Below are positions 40,209-50,700 of a DNA stretch of 64,000 bases, piece after piece. The notes under the pieces are model-generated. The model was not told the DNA's origin. It saw only the letters and a program-made list of their open reading frames with translations, and made no database searches. How positions within the stretch are numbered: the stretch's first letter is position 1; every line of letters starts with the position of its first letter. The translations under genes were made by a program, and so were the position numbers. This stretch comes from Trypanosoma brucei gambiense DAL972 (lineage: Eukaryota; Euglenozoa; Kinetoplastea; Trypanosomatida; Trypanosomatidae): contig NC_026741.1 of assembly GCF_000210295.1 (NCBI RefSeq), forward strand, positions 1,612,001 to 1,676,000, given 5' to 3'.

Positions 40209-40242
40209 TTCTGCCTCTTCCTCTCTCTCCTTTTCTTTCCAG
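40209..40242 (+). promoter_or_regulatory. Strong splice-acceptor-like tract with no assigned gene
   Basis: A nearly pure C/T tract of about 30 nt ends in TTTCCAG (AG at 40241-40242). An ATG follows at 40249, opening a 30-codon frame (40249-40341). This may mark a small transcript or an alternative site for ICP mRNA. Confidence 0.35.
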
Positions 40243-41322
40243 CTGCAGATGCCGTTGGGAGGACGAAGGTGGTACCGTAAGTCCAACACCGAAAGAAATA
40301 CGGATCTAAAGTCAACGGTGTGTGGATGGTTGTGTGGATAATACGAAACTAACAAATAAAATGAAGGTGAAACAATGGGGGAGGGGGGTGGAGATTAAAA
40401 AAAAGAAAAAAGTGAAGGAGGGTTGAAGAATGAAGAAAGAAAGAAAGAAAGGGGGTAACTGGTGTGGGCGCGAGAGGAGAAAGTGTGCTGAGAATAGGAA
40501 AAGTTGAATGGAAAGACAAAACAAAAAAGATGAAAAGTGTGTGGTACAAGTGATGAAGGTGTGGCGAGAAATGTCCCGATGCGCCATCATCACATTTGTG
40601 TACCATCACTTCTCCTTCCACGCTTTAGTTTGTTTTGTTTGTTTGTTTTTGTATTCGCTCTTATCCCTCTTTCCATTGCTTCAATGATGCTGTGGTGACG
40701 GAGAACCCTCTTGGGGGGTCCGGTTGCGTGGCATCGCTGCCCTTCTAACCGTTTCTTTCAGCGTGGTATCTCCTTCACATTCCCGAAGCCTCTTATTTTG
40801 CCTTTTTAAAGAAAAGAAAAAAAGAGAAAAAAGATAGAAAGGTGTGGGGAGTGGAGAAGAATTGGAAAAGGGATAGCGAAAACTATGGAGAAGATAAGCG
40901 ATGCAGGGAAACAAACTCACGCGTGCAGTTGCATGAGTGCCAGGTTGTTCAATCCCTTAACGAGAAGTGACAAAATAATATAACGAAAAGGGAAAAGGGA
41001 AATAAAGGAAACGAAAAGCATGTGACGGCAATATTTCCTCCCACTTCCACTTGCTGCATTTGGTACGTGCACCGCTCCATCAAACAAAACAGCTATGTTG
41101 ATAATGTCACGAATGTGCAGGTGGAACACGGTGGCTTGTGATAACTCTCCATGTCATTGATTTTTGTTGCTCTTCCATTCCTCAACCCCTCCCGCTTCTA
41201 CACTGTGCTTGACTTCTTTCTTTCTTCTTTTTTTTCTTTTCTTTTTCCCTCTCTCTCTCTTTCACTTTCACTTTCCCCTTTTGTCGTGACACACACACAC
41301 ACACACACACACACTTCACTAG

Positions 41323-41357
41323 AAAAGCTTTTTTGTTTTTTTTTCTCTCCGCGCAAG
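41323..41357 (+). promoter_or_regulatory. Probable spliced-leader acceptor for ICP
   Basis: A T/C tract of about 30 nt is followed by CGCAAG with AG at 41356-41357, only 14 nt before the ATG at 41372. Confidence 0.65.
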
Positions 41358-41371
41358 TTACCTAATACAAT

Positions 41372-41737
41372 ATGTCCCACAACCTATTTACTGAGGAAGA
41401 CAACAACAAGACCATCCGTATGGTCATTGGTGAAACCTTCACAATTGAACTTGAGAGCAACCCAACCACCGGCTACACGTGGCTTCGTTCAGGTCTCGCC
41501 GGTACCGAACTCAGCGATTGCACCTTCGCCATCCAAAGCAAATTTAACAACCGTGCGCCTCATGATAACCACAAGAACCACAGACGCCTATTGGTTGGTG
41601 CGGGTGGCACGATGGTACTCGAAGTGAAAGCCCTTAAAGCTGGGAAGCACACGCTTTCACTCGCTTACGGACGCCCATGGGTTGGATTCAATGCCGCAGC
41701 CAAACGTTACAACATTCACGTCGAGGCCACCGCATAA
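41372..41737 (+). CDS. ICP: ICP, chagasin-family inhibitor of papain-like cysteine peptidases
   Basis: A 121-residue protein without signal peptide that carries all three inhibitory loops of the chagasin/ICP family: NPTTGY (30-35), GAGG (76-79) and RPW (101-103). The immunoglobulin-like fold inserts these loops into the active-site cleft of cathepsin-L-type enzymes. In trypanosomes it controls the parasite's own lysosomal cathepsin L and cathepsin B. Length is typical (chagasin 110). The short 5' UTR and strong acceptor suggest good expression. Identification is firm from the motifs. Confidence 0.95.
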   Translation: MSHNLFTEEDNNKTIRMVIGETFTIELESNPTTGYTWLRSGLAGTELSDCTFAIQSKFNNRAPHDNHKNHRRLLVGAGGTMVLEVKALKAGKHTLSLAYGRPWVGFNAAAKRYNIHVEATA

Positions 41738-42698
41738 ATAAGGCGGTATGTGGAAGTGGAGAAGGAAGGAAATAAATAAATATATAAATATATATATATA
41801 TATATAGGATTCTGCTTTTTTGTTTGTTTGTTTGTTTTTGTACAGATGTATAATCGTTTAGTGTACGGGGGGGGGAGGGGAAGAAGGAAGAGGGAAGAGG
41901 AAGTAGTACATATGAAGGGGAAAATAATTTTCTGCCCGCCTTCACTTTTATGTTTTTTTTCTTTTAATCAGCGAGAGCAGAACAAATTGAAGCAAAGAAA
42001 TGAAAGTGAAAAATTAACAGTTTACGTGATTGCTCCCTGAAATAACATGAAAAGGAGGTTTTCCTTTTATATTTTTTTTTCCTTTGACTTTTGTACGATG
42101 AAGAAGGAAAGGGCATATCCGTCAAAAGGAAAAATGAGGAAAATCTAACTTCATCTGGAGGGGAAAGGGAAGGTGGAAAACTGAATACGCTACTTTGATG
42201 TCCTTTTTCCCCTTGTGTTCTTCCCTGTTTCTCCGTTGTTTTTTTTTTACCCCTTGTGTGGATGCTTCATATTATTATTTTTATTATTGCTATACCCTTG
42301 CTTCGCCTTAGGAAAAAGTTATACCAATGACATAGTGGAAACCAGAGGTGTGCAAAACAAAACGAGTAGGGAAAGGGGGTGATATGCTTTACTTTCTTCT
42401 GTTGTTATTTGCTGTTTCCGTTCTGCCGTTTGGAATGCCCGCTTTCCCTTCTTTTTTAAACTGCTTCAATTTAATAGCTTATGTTTACTCCATCCCGCCT
42501 TTTATTCTCGAATTTGAGCAGGCGTAACTTTCAGTTGCAAGGGTGACTGGAAGTGTCATTCAGTTGTACACAAGTCTTAACGCCCTAGCAATAGAAGAAA
42601 TACCTACGTTTAACGCTAACCATAGCAAAGACAAAAGTAGAACAAGCGTCACGTTGGAAAAGCAAGTGAATTTGTTTGGAAACTTGGGGAGACGCGTA
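41738..42698. other. Intergenic region before the Cgi121-like gene
   Basis: It holds (TA)n at 41780-41806, (GTTT)n near 41821-41837, and G-rich and A-rich tracts. Pyrimidine tracts at 42443-42460 and 42497-42510 have AG at 42520-42521. The downstream reading frame is open from 42528 but has no ATG before 42699. Confidence 0.55.
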
Positions 42699-43238
42699 AT
42701 GGAACGAATTGGTGAGTTTACCGTCATGGCATTTCATAATGTTCGCAATGCCGCTGCACTCCACGATCACTTCAAGAAGAAAAAGATTGACGCGGCGGTT
42801 ATAGATGCAGCTTACATTGTGTCGCACCTTCACCTTTCCGTGGCTTTGCATCGCTTATCAACTGAGCCGCTTATCACAGAAAGCGGTGCCAAATCAGTTG
42901 CTTCTTCATCAACCGCTTGCGGCACATCTCTCGTACCAGAGCGGAAGGTTACCGCTCGCGATGTTTTTTCGTCGCTGTCGCACACTCGCAACCTCGACCG
43001 GGTGCTGGAGCGCCTTACTTGCGCAAGCACCACAACTGCAGTCGTCATTGTGTTGCATGCGCCATCGTCCCAGCATGTGGAGGGCGTTGCGGCATTTGTT
43101 GAAGGTGAACCGCATCGCTTGTCAGATAACAACCGTTACTGTAAAGAAGCGGCCGTGCGAGACTTTTATGGCGTCGGAGAAGCTGAGACGGGGCTTGAGG
43201 CGGCTGTCGTGAATCGGTTAGCCACAAGCGGTATTTGA
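42699..43238 (+). CDS. Cgi121/TPRKB-like KEOPS subunit (candidate)
   Basis: A 179-residue protein from the only ATG at the front of the frame. It fits the Cgi121/TPRKB pattern in length (human TPRKB 175) and block order. An N-terminal strand-helix (FTVMAFHNVRNAAALHDHF) is followed by AAVIDAAYIVSHLHLSVALHRL, matching the family's INPxxIVDPFQVxVAANKA region. Then come a helix RDVFSSLSHTRNLDRVLERL, equivalent to LSPSxNIxEALxxF, and a hydrophobic strand TAVVIVLHA. Cgi121 binds the kinase Bud32 and tRNA in the KEOPS complex, which makes t6A37 on ANN-decoding tRNAs. Sequence identity is low, so this rests on pattern and length. The 50 in-frame codons upstream have no ATG and are treated as 5' UTR. 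Confidence 0.6.
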   Translation: MERIGEFTVMAFHNVRNAAALHDHFKKKKIDAAVIDAAYIVSHLHLSVALHRLSTEPLITESGAKSVASSSTACGTSLVPERKVTARDVFSSLSHTRNLDRVLERLTCASTTTAVVIVLHAPSSQHVEGVAAFVEGEPHRLSDNNRYCKEAAVRDFYGVGEAETGLEAAVVNRLATSGI

Positions 43239-43730
43239 GAAGATGTTGGGTTCTGTTGAAAAGTGCTAAAAGGTAGTGAGTGGCAGGGCGAAGCAATAGA
43301 AGGTGGGTCTAAAACCGAATTGTGGCGAGAAACGGTTCCATTGCGTGGCGGCAGAAAAGAAGGAATACAAAAAAAAATGGTTGTGGGCACCTGCGACGGC
43401 TACTGCAACTGCCATGATCACTTTGATGCCTCTCGTCACTACAAGGCCGGTTGTCGAGTTGTGTTGTGCTGCCGGGTCAGGACAAACGGAAAACGAATCG
43501 AGGAAAAGTTTCCGACCCCCTGTGTTTTTTACTGCCTTATTTTCCCCTCTTTCTTTTATTTATTTGCAACTTGAACCCTTCATAGGTTCCCACACGCACA
43601 AATTTCCCCCTTTTTTTTTTCTTCCTCACTCAACCCCGCGCGCAGTCGTTTCATTAGCAGGTAGGGTGGCGATTTCCCTCCCGTCCCTCACATATATATA
43701 TATATATACATATACATATATGACCGGATA
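43239..43730. other. Intergenic: 3' UTR and acceptor region
   Basis: No supported gene. Two pyrimidine tracts (43520-43560 and 43604-43635) occur, the second with AG at 43644-43645. (TA)n at 43691-43708 sits in the predicted 5' UTR. Confidence 0.55.
43600..43645 (+). promoter_or_regulatory. Probable spliced-leader acceptor for the first SET gene
   Basis: A long C/T tract is followed by GCGCGCAG with AG at 43644-43645, 85 nt before the ATG. Confidence 0.6.
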
Positions 43731-45368
43731 ATGCCTGGGTGTCTTGAGGTACGTTACATTGGTGAGAGTCATGGCGTGGGTTCCTATACACTGAAACCAG
43801 CCAAAGCGGGGGATGTCCTTCTGCAGGAGTACCCCGTCGCATTTGCCAAGGCCCAAAGACAAGACGCACTGGAACCTCATCGCATCTGTGGCGGTTGCGG
43901 TATGATCCTCACCAGTCTAAAGGAGGAGTGCCGGCGCTTAGCGCTGCTCGCACTTGAGGCAACCACCGGAGGGTCATCGCAACTTGATGAGCGAGCGCAC
44001 GGCAGTAGTAATGCATGTGAAGAGCAAAAATATGAGCATGAAGCAGTTGGTAATCGAGCGGGCGTCACGGAATGTGCTGTCGAAGCGCCGGAGCTGGCTG
44101 TTATAGTCTCACCTGACAAGTTATATGACACATTCAAGGACCATGAAATGTGGGAACACTTCCAGAAGGGGGTTGAAGCCAGTGACGATATACCAGAAGG
44201 CAGAGCCGATAGCGCGGAGGTTCGGTTTTGCAGTATGGAATGCAAGGAGCGCTGCCTTGGGGGCCGGGGCGGGCGTTTCGTGCTTCCACTGTTGCGGGAA
44301 CCGCCATGCAACGAACTGCAGCTCACCTCTGGCGTAATGGAGGCACAAGGCATTGAAGATGTTGACAAGCTACGCACACCATCCGCTGATACAATCATGT
44401 ACCAGTCAACAACCTTGACGGCTGAAGTCGCGGTGGAAGTGTGGCCAACCAAGGCCCATGCACTCGCTACGTTGGAGTTTCTTGCAGAAAAGTATAATGC
44501 ACGATTGCGGCTTGTTCTGTTCATCCTTGCTCGCTTTCTCTCGGACATTCTTTCCACGGGCTCGGTGGCAGCTAACAAACAGTTTGAAGAGCGTCTTGGT
44601 GAAAGGGTGCAAGAATTTGTACAGCATTACGACGAGGGTGCGTCGCGAGGCCTATCACCCGAGCAGCGCTCGTTTCTTCGCTTCTCGTGGAAGTGCGTTT
44701 GCCGCTGGATAACTCTTTGCTGCGTGAATGAAGGAAAGGTAGCCACTGAAGTTGCAGGTAGCGAAGGTAAATTTTGTGAAGGACTATGCAGTGCAGAGAG
44801 AGTGTGCTCTAGCGCAGCTGAATGGTTCCCCCTCCAACTTTACCTACGTTGCTTTTGGGTAACAGATGCTAATGCACACATGTACGTTGTAGTTTCCCCG
44901 CTCTATAGCTTGTTATCCGAGAGGTTGCCAATACTGAGTGGCATATACCGTATCCAGAGCGAAACACATTTTGGCAAAGGCAGAGGTGAAAACGTTTGTG
45001 AGAACGAAGATTCCAACGTTGGTAGCGGGCGAGAGGTGGATCGTTTAAACCGTCAAATGAAAATACTCCAATTTCTGTTCCAAACTGTGGACCCGAACAG
45101 AGCTCACTCCAGAGGTGTGGCTCTCTATGATGCGGCGGCGAAGATAAACCATAGTTGCGCGCCATCAGTGCGATTTGTGCCGACCCATGGCGGGGTCAAG
45201 GCCGTCGTTGTGGCGTTGCGAGATATTCCCAGCGGCGAGGAGGTGAGGACGTCGTACATTGAAGTTGGGGCGTATCCCACAAACAAGGCACGGAGGGAGT
45301 TCCTGCTTAGCAGCTACGGGTTTAACTGTGATTGCCCACTATGCGTAACTGAATGTGAACCAACATAA
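43731..45368 (+). CDS. SMYD-type SET-domain protein with a split MYND-like finger
   Basis: A 545-residue protein. The N-terminal SET half (GVGSYTLKPAKAGDVLLQEYP, near 15-35) is followed by a zinc-binding insert. Its first Cys pair is in ICGGCG (about 53-57) and a later pair in FCSMECKERC (about 166-175), about 110 residues apart instead of the usual 20 or so. The C-terminal SET core has KINHSCAPSVRF (about 472-483), the GEEVRTSYIEV strand, and a post-SET cysteine cluster (FNCDCPLC). This order is that of SMYD/SET5 lysine methyltransferases, which methylate histones or cytosolic proteins using S-adenosylmethionine. Long acidic or Ser-rich inserts make it larger than human SMYD2/3 (about 430). 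The substrate is unknown. Confidence 0.8.
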   Translation: MPGCLEVRYIGESHGVGSYTLKPAKAGDVLLQEYPVAFAKAQRQDALEPHRICGGCGMILTSLKEECRRLALLALEATTGGSSQLDERAHGSSNACEEQKYEHEAVGNRAGVTECAVEAPELAVIVSPDKLYDTFKDHEMWEHFQKGVEASDDIPEGRADSAEVRFCSMECKERCLGGRGGRFVLPLLREPPCNELQLTSGVMEAQGIEDVDKLRTPSADTIMYQSTTLTAEVAVEVWPTKAHALATLEFLAEKYNARLRLVLFILARFLSDILSTGSVAANKQFEERLGERVQEFVQHYDEGASRGLSPEQRSFLRFSWKCVCRWITLCCVNEGKVATEVAGSEGKFCEGLCSAERVCSSAAEWFPLQLYLRCFWVTDANAHMYVVVSPLYSLLSERLPILSGIYRIQSETHFGKGRGENVCENEDSNVGSGREVDRLNRQMKILQFLFQTVDPNRAHSRGVALYDAAAKINHSCAPSVRFVPTHGGVKAVVVALRDIPSGEEVRTSYIEVGAYPTNKARREFLLSSYGFNCDCPLCVTECEPT

Positions 45369-45770
45369 GGTTTATTTATTAAACGTGCGTTTTGGTTGTT
45401 TGGATGGCGTGCTTCCTGTTCGCTCTCCGGTTCTCACGCGGACATGCGTGGTGGGTTTGTCGCGCGGCGAGGGGCGTTATTAGTTACATTAACTTACTTG
45501 ATATTAACCGTAATAGTTACGCATGGTCGGGTAGGGCTCGTTGTGCTGCTTGTGCTAACGCTGCTCTCGATCGTCATTACAACTTTCCAAGGAAAAAAAA
45601 AACGCATACATACACATATCTTATCATTTAAATGTACTACGTTTACCGTTGTTGGTAGTATGAGGAGCTCTGCGCGCGCGTCCAATCCTATCGTGTGAGC
45701 AACTGCAACAAAGAAACATAAAAAGGTCACGCAAGTTGTGAAGTTAGTTTCTATTCGGAGCGTTCCGCGT
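45369..45770. other. Intergenic: 3' UTR and leader
   Basis: No supported gene. The hydrophobic frames here open at non-ATG codons. A run of A's (45592-45602) is present. The IBA57 frame is open upstream from a GTG at 45738, but the first ATG is 45771. Confidence 0.5.
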
Positions 45771-46790
45771 ATGGGGTTCAAGTGTCTCCTCTCATCACGC
45801 GCCCTTCTTCAGGTTACCGGGTCTGTTGCTCATGAATTCCTGCAGGGCCTCTTCACAAATGACTTGCGGCAACTCCAGCCCGGTGGCAGCCTGTGGGGAT
45901 GTTTTCTTCACCACACGGGTCGCGTTATGTGCGATGCCTATCTTTACCAATCGACTCGCACGCCCGAAGGACAGGCAACTATTATGATTGATGTGCATTG
46001 TGGCGTTGCGGACACCCTGTTGGAGCACCTGAAAGAGTACCGGATGCGCAAGAAGTTAGAAATACGGAGTGCAGCCGAAGAGTTGGTGGTGGTGGCTGCT
46101 GCAACGATTGGAAATTCGATCTCGTCTTGCGGAGACAGTGCTGGAAGTTCCCCATCATCATCGTCGGCAACATACGGTGGGGACCAGGAACTTAGTGGCC
46201 CACAAGGTGTGGATTCATTCGATACCTTGGCGGAGACATTTACTGACCCACGCAGCTTCGCTCTCCCAGCCACTCTTCGGAAGATGATTGTTCCTCGGAA
46301 AGGTGCCCCACCCACTCTGGACTCAGAGAAATTGTACAAGAAGTTTCTGTACGCAGCCGGCGTAGGTGAAGGACCCGAAGTGTTCAGGCCTTCGAAAACA
46401 CTACCCTTTGAAGCAAACACTGACTTGTTACGAGGCGTAAGTTTTCACAAAGGCTGTTATATGGGACAAGAGCTCACTCACCGTACTCATGTAATGCTTG
46501 TCACACGCAAGCGCACAGTACCACTGTTCCTTCAGGGGGAACTGTTTGACGGGAAGGAAGGCGAAAAAACACCGCATGTTGAGGGGACGTTGGTGATCGG
46601 CAACCAGAAGGTTGGTGAGGTTCTCACTGCATGTGGTAACGTTGGGCTCGGGTTACTGCGTTTGAACCACGTGGACATCACGACGCGAAGCTTTCCGGGG
46701 TTGTCACTGAGCGATGGCACAACTGTCGATGCGAGAATCCCTGAGTGGTGGGACGAAAAGGAGCTACGCAAAGTCCTCACCAAATCATGA
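45771..46790 (+). CDS. IBA57: IBA57 / CAF17 (YgfZ family), mitochondrial Fe-S cluster assembly
   Basis: A 339-residue protein from the ATG at 45771. It has the folate-binding GcvT/YgfZ fold: an early block (VTGSVAHEFLQGLFTNDLRQL), then GCFLHHTGRVMCDAYLY. The YgfZ signature K-G-C-Y-x-G-Q-E follows, with Cys229 in HKGCYMGQELTHR. In mitochondria IBA57 acts with ISCA1/ISCA2 in maturing [4Fe-4S] proteins such as aconitase and lipoate synthase. The N-terminus (MGFKCLLSSRALLQ) is short but consistent with mitochondrial import. A Ser/Gly-rich insert (about 120-150) is expected to be a loop. Length is typical (human 356). Confidence 0.9.
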   Translation: MGFKCLLSSRALLQVTGSVAHEFLQGLFTNDLRQLQPGGSLWGCFLHHTGRVMCDAYLYQSTRTPEGQATIMIDVHCGVADTLLEHLKEYRMRKKLEIRSAAEELVVVAAATIGNSISSCGDSAGSSPSSSSATYGGDQELSGPQGVDSFDTLAETFTDPRSFALPATLRKMIVPRKGAPPTLDSEKLYKKFLYAAGVGEGPEVFRPSKTLPFEANTDLLRGVSFHKGCYMGQELTHRTHVMLVTRKRTVPLFLQGELFDGKEGEKTPHVEGTLVIGNQKVGEVLTACGNVGLGLLRLNHVDITTRSFPGLSLSDGTTVDARIPEWWDEKELRKVLTKS

Positions 46791-47229
46791 TGGTGGCTGA
46801 AAGACAGAACGGGGTTGGAGGAGGAATGGGTGGTGTTTTTTTTTTGATCCGCTCTACCAAATTTTACTCTCCTACACACAAATATACGAACATTTGAAAT
46901 GGCGCGGAGAACGGGCGCTTTCGTGCCCGACTAGCCGTGAGAAAATTTGGTCCTGTGGTGTTTTTCCCCAGCACCACCACGCCCATTGCCTTGTTTGTTC
47001 TCACTAAATCTATTGTCAGAGTGTATTTTTTCTCAGTGTTGTTACTCTTGAATGAAGTGTATGGAAATGATGAAAGTTGACATTGTCCTTGCTGCCGACC
47101 CTTTTTTAAACATTCCGTATTCTTTTTGTTGGCGTGGTCGTGCTGTTGCAACCACCATGCAAATACAGGCGAGGGAGTATGCATTGGAGAATACCCCCAG
47201 AATAGCGACGTGGCGGATACACATCCTAA

Positions 47230-47261
<32 letters not shown>

Positions 47262-47774
47262 CTTTATAACTGTATTTACGTGGGTGCTTGTGTTGGCGTT
47301 TGTAGCGTGAAGTTCAGTGGGAGTAAATGTGAAGGTGATGGGTAGAGCCATATTCTAAGTACCGTGTTACTCTCACATTATTCTTTCTCTTCCTTCTGCT
47401 TTGCTAACTTGTTAAACGCATTTTAAACACGCATTTTGCTTATCGAAGGTAAGAAGAACCAAACAAAGGTGACGGTGGGTGGCCACACAGAAGTTAAGGA
47501 TTTCGCTCCGGCGCGCGCACCTCGCTGAACAAGGACGCCACACATAACGGGCTAGCCAAAAAGGGGGAAAAGTGAGGCTGACGGAGGCACGCTTCCCTTC
47601 CATCGTTCTGGTTGGTTCTCCTGGTATCGCTCACTCTACCTGCATTCTCCTTCACCCCCTTACCAGGCCATTCTACTGGAAAACAGAAGGGACTTGGCTT
47701 ACTTACTTTTCCTTTATCTAAGAGCGCCGTGAAGGAGCCAAGGGAGTAAAACGACAGTGTGGTTAAAAAAAGTG
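46791..47774. other. Intergenic region before the kinase gene (0.98 kb)
   Basis: No supported gene. It holds (TA)n at 47233-47260 and pyrimidine-rich stretches at 47370-47410 and 47640-47720, the latter with candidate AGs near 47722-47745. Confidence 0.55.
47233..47260. repeat. (AT)14 microsatellite
   Basis: Perfect alternating A and T over 28 bases. Confidence 0.85.
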
Positions 47775-50700
47775 ATGGGCTGTGGTGCCTCCAGCAGGGT
47801 TGTGGAATCCGATGACAGGGAACGGCATAAATCACCACATTCCGCAGCCGAATGTTCGCCTAAGCTGGGCGCCGCTGAGGTTTCCCCTAACGCCAAACTC
47901 AAGGAGGTTCCGTCTGTTTCAACAAGCGTCATCGAAGGCCTGAAAGGACACCAGGGGACCTTCGTCATGTCGAAGTTCTCCAATGATAGCATGACTACAA
48001 GCGCATCGTATCTCAATCAGCCAAACACCAATGAGGCTTTACCTCCCATCCAAACCGCAGAAGCTTCCTTTGCTCCGTCGGACGCCGCTGACTCCACAAG
48101 GGGAAATGGGAGATCGCCCTTCGCGTCGAATTTTACCGACAGCAATGTGGCTACCAGTTTTCTTAGAATCCCGCATTTAAACAGTGAGGTTGATTCGGAC
48201 GCGAGGTTTAGCAGCAACGCATTTGGAAGCAGATGTCGTTCCGGCTCTGTGGTGAGCACTGGCGTGTGCAACGTACCCATACTTCCAACATTTTCCCATT
48301 GCAATAGCAGGGATTCACGTTTTCAAAGCCCATGTGGAGTAAATAGGTGTGACTCTTACAGTCCAACGGCTCGTCCTCATGAATGTTCACGCCGCTGTGG
48401 TTGGGGGGAGTACGAAACGCTGAGACGACTCAGTATTAATAACAGCATGGACGGCACTAACGGCACCATAGCAGACACAGCAACCACAGCCAGCAGCGTA
48501 GAACACTCCAATAATTATGCGGGGCATCGTTATAGTTTCATAGGGACGGACTGTGGGTGTAGCAGCCTCTTTTATGACCCATGTGAGAGGTGCAGCCGTT
48601 GTATACTCGACACGGAGGCGGTGTACCGATGCGATTTATGTATGCTGATCTTCTGCACTGACTGCCATGCGGAAATTGGGGCGGCACTGCACAGACACAA
48701 ACTAACAAGCTTCAGGCGCGCCGTAAATAGCAATGTGACTGACTCATTCCTCATCAACAAGGGGAGAAATAGGGACGGGAACAAAGTAATCAATGAATAT
48801 GTGGTGATAAAGGTGCTTGGAAGGGGGTCACACGCGAAAGTTAATCTCGTGCAACACCACCAGGATCGTACGTTTTATGCAGTGAAAATATTGCGATGTG
48901 ACCGTACCAAAAAAATACATCATGGGATCGTTTCGAAGTCCAGCACCGCCAGTGATGATGACCTTCTGCGCGAAATCGCGGTTATGAAGTTTGTATCACA
49001 TCCCAATCTCATTAAACTGAAAGAGGTGATAGATGACGTTGAATCGCATAAGGTGTACGTAATCATGGAATACTGTGCCAAGGGACCAGTTCATGTTCAC
49101 GGTGAGCCGCCGCTACCCCCAGAGAAGGTGAGAAAATACGGATGTGACATACTATCCGGCCTGTTGCAACTCCACGCACAGTATCTTTATCACTGGGATA
49201 TTAAACCGGCCAATTGCCTTGTTGACGACAATGACGTCGCGAAGATAGCTGACTTTGGTGCTTGCGGTAGCTCGACGCGAACCTGCAAGGTTGGCGGCAC
49301 TCCCGCATACAGCTGCCCCGAACAGTTTGCTGGAACGCACATTGGAGGCCATGTTGCAGATAGTTGGGCTTTTGCCATGACGTTATATCAAATGTCACAT
49401 GGCACCCTCGCGTATAGCACTACCTCCATTTCCAGCTTGAGGGACAGTATGCTAGATCCAACACCGCTACCCATTCAAGAAGGAGTAGAGCCCGAGTTGA
49501 AGGATTTATTGCGCCGAATGTTAAATAAGGATATGTCGCAGCGAATGATGCTACACGATGCTATGAAGCACTCGTACTTCAGTGGATATGTGACGCAAAG
49601 TTATACAACAGTCGAGCCTTCCAATGAGTCAGCGGAGTGCATCACGGAAGACTTGTACGCCCGTGCACAGCAAGCAGTGCTTCGAGGGAAACGGGTCGGT
49701 GATTTCTTTCATGGCGTGCAGTTTGTGCGGAGAATACGCCGCATGATGGTTCGTCATATCAACACGCACGACGTGGACGATGATGATTTTTTCCCTGAAC
49801 TACGAGAGGCATCCTCATTGGAGAGTACCCAACGTTTAGTGACCAACGAAGCTGACATACACGAAGTGCATAAGATAGTCAGTAGTTTCGTCGGGGATGC
49901 TGTGAAAGGAGCGCTTCGAATTGACGGAATCCTCATGACTACACTTCATTCCTTCGTAGCGGAGGCGGCACCGTTGGTTTCGAAGCTGTGTTGCAGCAAT
50001 AACAAGCTCACGTGTGTGGGAACGGTTGATTTCTCGAAGTTTCAACACCTTCGCGTGCTGCAGATTTGTGAAAACTCGCTCAGGCAATTTCCACTGGATG
50101 TTCTCCACGCCCCTAGGTTACAGTTCCTGGATTTATCTCACAATCATATCAAAGACATACCGCCCGCGCTCACCTGCGCCCGGGAACTTCAAACATTGTG
50201 CATGAACCACAACCAAGTGGCATACGTGGGTTGTAACGAGTGCGGTGCATCCGTCCTCTCAGGAGAATCTATGCAAAAGGTGGTGCTGACTGCCAACCCA
50301 TTGCGCCATCTACCAGCTGAGATCACATCATGTTCCAAGTTGGAGTTAATTTTAGACGATGCCCCATCGCTGTTGGAGGAGTGGTATGCATCAATTAATC
50401 AGTCGACAAGTGTGAGTATTACGTGGAACGACATTTATCCTTGTCGAGTATACCCCGAGGTGCCACTCTTCGTTGCTTCTAAAAGCATTAAACTATATAA
50501 CTTGACTATACTAGAGGCACTCGGCACGCGTAATGTTGTGTTGACACAATTCGAGTCGTGGCTCCCCACAGGTGAAGTGAATTCTGCTGCAATGGAAGAG
50601 CACGTTCGACGCCGGCAGAAGGAGTCAGTGAGGGTTAATGGAAATGATAGCGAATGTGAAATTCGCTCGCCAGTCGTTAGAAAGACGGCAATGAATGTCG

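Larger units (their letters stand above)
39887..41371. other. 1.5 kb intergenic region before ICP
   Basis: It holds (CAC)n at 39901-39923 just after the stop, (GGAAT)4 at 40031-40050 and A/G-rich blocks. An unassigned strong acceptor (40209-40242) has a 30-codon frame behind it. Pyrimidine tracts lie at 41215-41285, (CA)n at about 41290-41315, and the ICP acceptor at 41335-41357. No further gene is supported. Confidence 0.55.
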
